NCBI GenBank assembly: GCA_913048145.1
Contig: CAJWVP010000111.1
Span: 1 to 8,571, forward strand
Length of the DNA: 8,571 nucleotides
Source: an uncultured Rhodospirillaceae bacterium
GTDB lineage: Bacteria > Pseudomonadota > Alphaproteobacteria > Rhodospirillales > Casp-alpha2
Reading direction: 5' to 3'
Below, one piece after another: positions 7,028 through 8,571 of the stretch; the first letter of the stretch is position 1; every line of letters starts with the position of its first letter. The translations under genes were made by a program, and so were the position numbers. The notes below the pieces were generated by a model. That model made no database searches and was not told where the DNA came from. It worked only from the letters and a program-made list of their open reading frames with translations.

Positions 7028-8182
7028 GTGCAATCGTTCCTCCAAGGCCCTGAGGGGATCGCGGTTCTTCTCGTCGGCATGGCCGTCATTTTGGCCGTTG
7101 TTATTGGCCTGAACCTACGATCTCAACGTGATCGCAAGGCAACCGCCCTGGACATGCAGCGCCTGACCCAAGTCGCCGAGCAAATGGCACAAACCCAGGC
7201 CGATCTTTCACAGCGCCTCGCCGCATCTCAGGCGGATTTATCGGGCCGCCTTCAACAATCGCAGTCCAGCGTTAACGAGCGCCTGGACCTGCTGAGCCGG
7301 CGCCTTGGTGATGGCCTGGCTCAGCAAACGGAAAAGACGGGCCACAACTTAAAGGAACTGGAGAAACGCCTGGTCGTCATCGACCGCGCACAGCAGACCA
7401 TCACCGGGCTCTCCCAACAGATGGTCAGCCTCCAGGATATTCTTTCCAACAAACAAAGCCGGGGGGCCTTTGGCGAAATCCAGTTGCAAGACATTGTCAC
7501 CGCCGCCCTGCCTCCATCCGCCTTCGAATTCCAATCGACGCTCAGCAACGGGAAACGGTCCGATTGCCTGTTGAAGTTACCAAACCCACCGGGGTCGATC
7601 GTGGTCGATTCAAAGTTTCCTCTGGAGAGCTTTCAGGCTCTCCGCGAGGCCCGAGACGAGACCGCGCGGGCGCAGGCCAGCCGGGCTTTTGCCGCCGACG
7701 TTGGCACACACGTGAAAGCCATCGCGGAGAAGTATATCGTACCCGGGGAAACGGCTGATTCGGCCCTCATGTTTCTGCCGTCCGAGGCCGTTTACGCTGA
7801 ACTGCACGCCACCTTCCGCAACGTGGTGGAGGATTCCTTCCGGCGCCGTGTTTGGATCGTCTCGCCGACGACGCTGATGGCGACCTTGAACACGATCCGC
7901 GCCGTCCTCAAAGATGCCAAAATGCGTGAACACGCCGGCGTCATCCAGGCGGAGGTAGTGAAGATGATGGATGACGTGGGACGCCTAGATAAACGAGTGG
8001 GCAATCTACAGAGCCACTTTGATCTTGCCGTGAAAGACGTGCGTGAAATCCGCATATCCACGGATAAAATTGTCAAGAAGGGAGAAAACATCGACGCCCT
8101 ACACTTCGAAGATGACTCACTTGCATCGGACCTCGAACCAGGAGGTCCAACCCTGCAACTTCCTTCAAGGGAGAGCAATTAA
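7028..8182 (+). CDS. rmuC: RmuC family DNA recombination protein, membrane-anchored coiled coil
   Basis: RmuC proteins limit inversions at short inverted repeats in Escherichia coli and have a nuclease-like core; the mechanism is not settled. The 384 residues have the expected order: an N-terminal membrane helix (about 11-29), a long coiled coil (about 40-140), and the RmuC core (about 140-350) with RGAFGEIQL (145-153), VDSKFPL (193-199), FLPSEAVY (249-256) and SPTTLMATL (279-287), then a short acidic tail. The coiled coil has near-exact 11-residue repeats (QADLSQRLAAS, QADLSGRLQQS, then two looser copies; 57-100). Translation starts at GTG 7028 with GAGG at 7016-7019, 8 bases away; an upstream in-frame ATG is closed off by TAA. 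It reads alone between two decayed minus-strand genes. No terminator hairpin is evident after the stop. Confidence 0.95.
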   Translation: MQSFLQGPEGIAVLLVGMAVILAVVIGLNLRSQRDRKATALDMQRLTQVAEQMAQTQADLSQRLAASQADLSGRLQQSQSSVNERLDLLSRRLGDGLAQQTEKTGHNLKELEKRLVVIDRAQQTITGLSQQMVSLQDILSNKQSRGAFGEIQLQDIVTAALPPSAFEFQSTLSNGKRSDCLLKLPNPPGSIVVDSKFPLESFQALREARDETARAQASRAFAADVGTHVKAIAEKYIVPGETADSALMFLPSEAVYAELHATFRNVVEDSFRRRVWIVSPTTLMATLNTIRAVLKDAKMREHAGVIQAEVVKMMDDVGRLDKRVGNLQSHFDLAVKDVREIRISTDKIVKKGENIDALHFEDDSLASDLEPGGPTLQLPSRESN

Positions 8183-8193
8183 CCCTGCGCGTT

Positions 8194-8436
8194 CTATTGA
8201 ACTGACCCACTCATCCCCTTTTCATATTTCGCGATGAGAACGTCCCACCGCAGCGCAGCATCTGCACCATGGTGTTTCAACCAGTCGGCAGGCTCCACAG
8301 AATCTCTCGAATTCTTACCTTTGGCACCCCACTACTGTCACAGCAAATAGACGGCGGCCTTGGTTTACGCCGCGGGTTGCTTGCAGCTGAGCATTCGCGA
8401 CTTACAAGCCAGTGTGACATAGAAAGCGTTAGTCAT
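8194..8436 (-). pseudogene. Small decayed gene (about 80 codons), three in-frame stops, family unknown
   Basis: On the minus strand one frame runs from ATG 8436 to TAG 8196-8194 with protein-like text: MTNAFYVTLACKSRMLSC, then TKAAVYLL, then WGAKGKNSRDSVEPADWLK and HHGADAALRWDVLIAKYEKG. It is interrupted by TAA at 8367-8365, TGA at 8340-8338 and TAG at 8334-8332. The last 45 codons are open, and a GTG in them could start a tiny intact frame, but no ribosome binding site supports that or the ATG. The C-terminal part faintly recalls small alphaproteobacterial proteins with a His-Gly-x-Asp-Ala motif; I would not assign it. The frame lies between the rmuC stop and the end of the next minus-strand gene, and fills most of the 289-base gap. 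Confidence 0.42.
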
Positions 8437-8471
8437 AGAATGGGGCTCGACTTTCACTGCTCTAGGGGCAC

Positions 8472-8571
8472 CTAGCGGTCAGTTTCGTTCTCACTGTTCT
8501 TACCCAGGCTGCGCCGCGCCTTCAGCGCCGCGCTTAACGTACCGTCATCGAGATAGTCCAGTTCGCCACCG
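8472..8571 (-). CDS. C-terminal end of an unidentified protein, cut by the window edge
   Basis: Minus-strand frame open from the right edge to a TAG at 8474-8472. It gives 32 residues beginning GGELDYLDDGTLSAALKARR and ending in a polar Asn/Glu-rich tail. C/G-ending codons dominate (for example GCG GCG CTG AAG GCG), unlike the decayed stretch next to it, so it is probably the true end of an intact gene. Too short to assign a family. Confidence 0.6.
   Translation of the reverse strand, partial: GGELDYLDDGTLSAALKARRSLGKNSENETDR

Noticed and set aside
8269..8475. Open plus-strand frame of 68 codons after rmuC
   Set aside because: No ribosome binding site or domain signal; the opposite strand gives a more protein-like, though broken, frame, and it overlaps the end of the right-edge gene.

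Overview
The window looks like chromosome from a moderately GC-rich proteobacterium, most likely an alphaproteobacterium. The basis is codon use (C/G favoured in third positions of the clear genes), the long-form SAICAR synthase, and the general gene set. This is inference from protein flavour; there is no rRNA or other taxonomic marker. I see no insertion sequence, phage gene, CRISPR array, tRNA or rRNA.

Layout. Positions 1-2644 carry a minus-strand two-gene operon. An acetoin-utilisation-type (AcuC-like) zinc deacetylase (1511-2644) comes first, and its stop codon overlaps by 4 bases (ATGA) the start of an oligopeptidase B gene that runs off the left edge. A 184-base divergent intergenic region with an 8-base direct repeat separates it from a plus-strand run: long-form purC (2829-3824), a curcumin-reductase-like NADP-dependent oxidoreductase (4001-5017), and a multi-pass membrane protein with an internal two-fold repeat (5227 or 5329 to 6132). 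rmuC (7028-8182) follows, also on plus. The right edge holds the last 32 codons of an unidentified minus-strand gene.

The stretches that look empty are not random sequence. Read on the minus strand, 6133-6920 is a full-length decayed gene of about 262 codons. It has an ATG, a well-placed Shine-Dalgarno sequence and a protein-like translation, interrupted by nine in-frame stops and one frameshift. A second, smaller decayed reading frame lies at 8194-8436 on the minus strand, with three in-frame stops. A third protein-like minus-strand stretch (5103-5336) overlaps the ambiguous 5' end of the membrane-protein gene. The right half of the window therefore alternates intact plus-strand genes with eroding minus-strand ones. 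I could not name the family of any decayed gene.

Functionally the intact genes are mostly housekeeping: purine synthesis (purC), genome maintenance (rmuC), peptide turnover (oligopeptidase B), protein deacetylation and carbonyl/enone reduction. I see no convincing new system. The best candidates for follow-up are the nine-stop pseudogene, the deacetylase/peptidase coupling, and the internally duplicated membrane protein.
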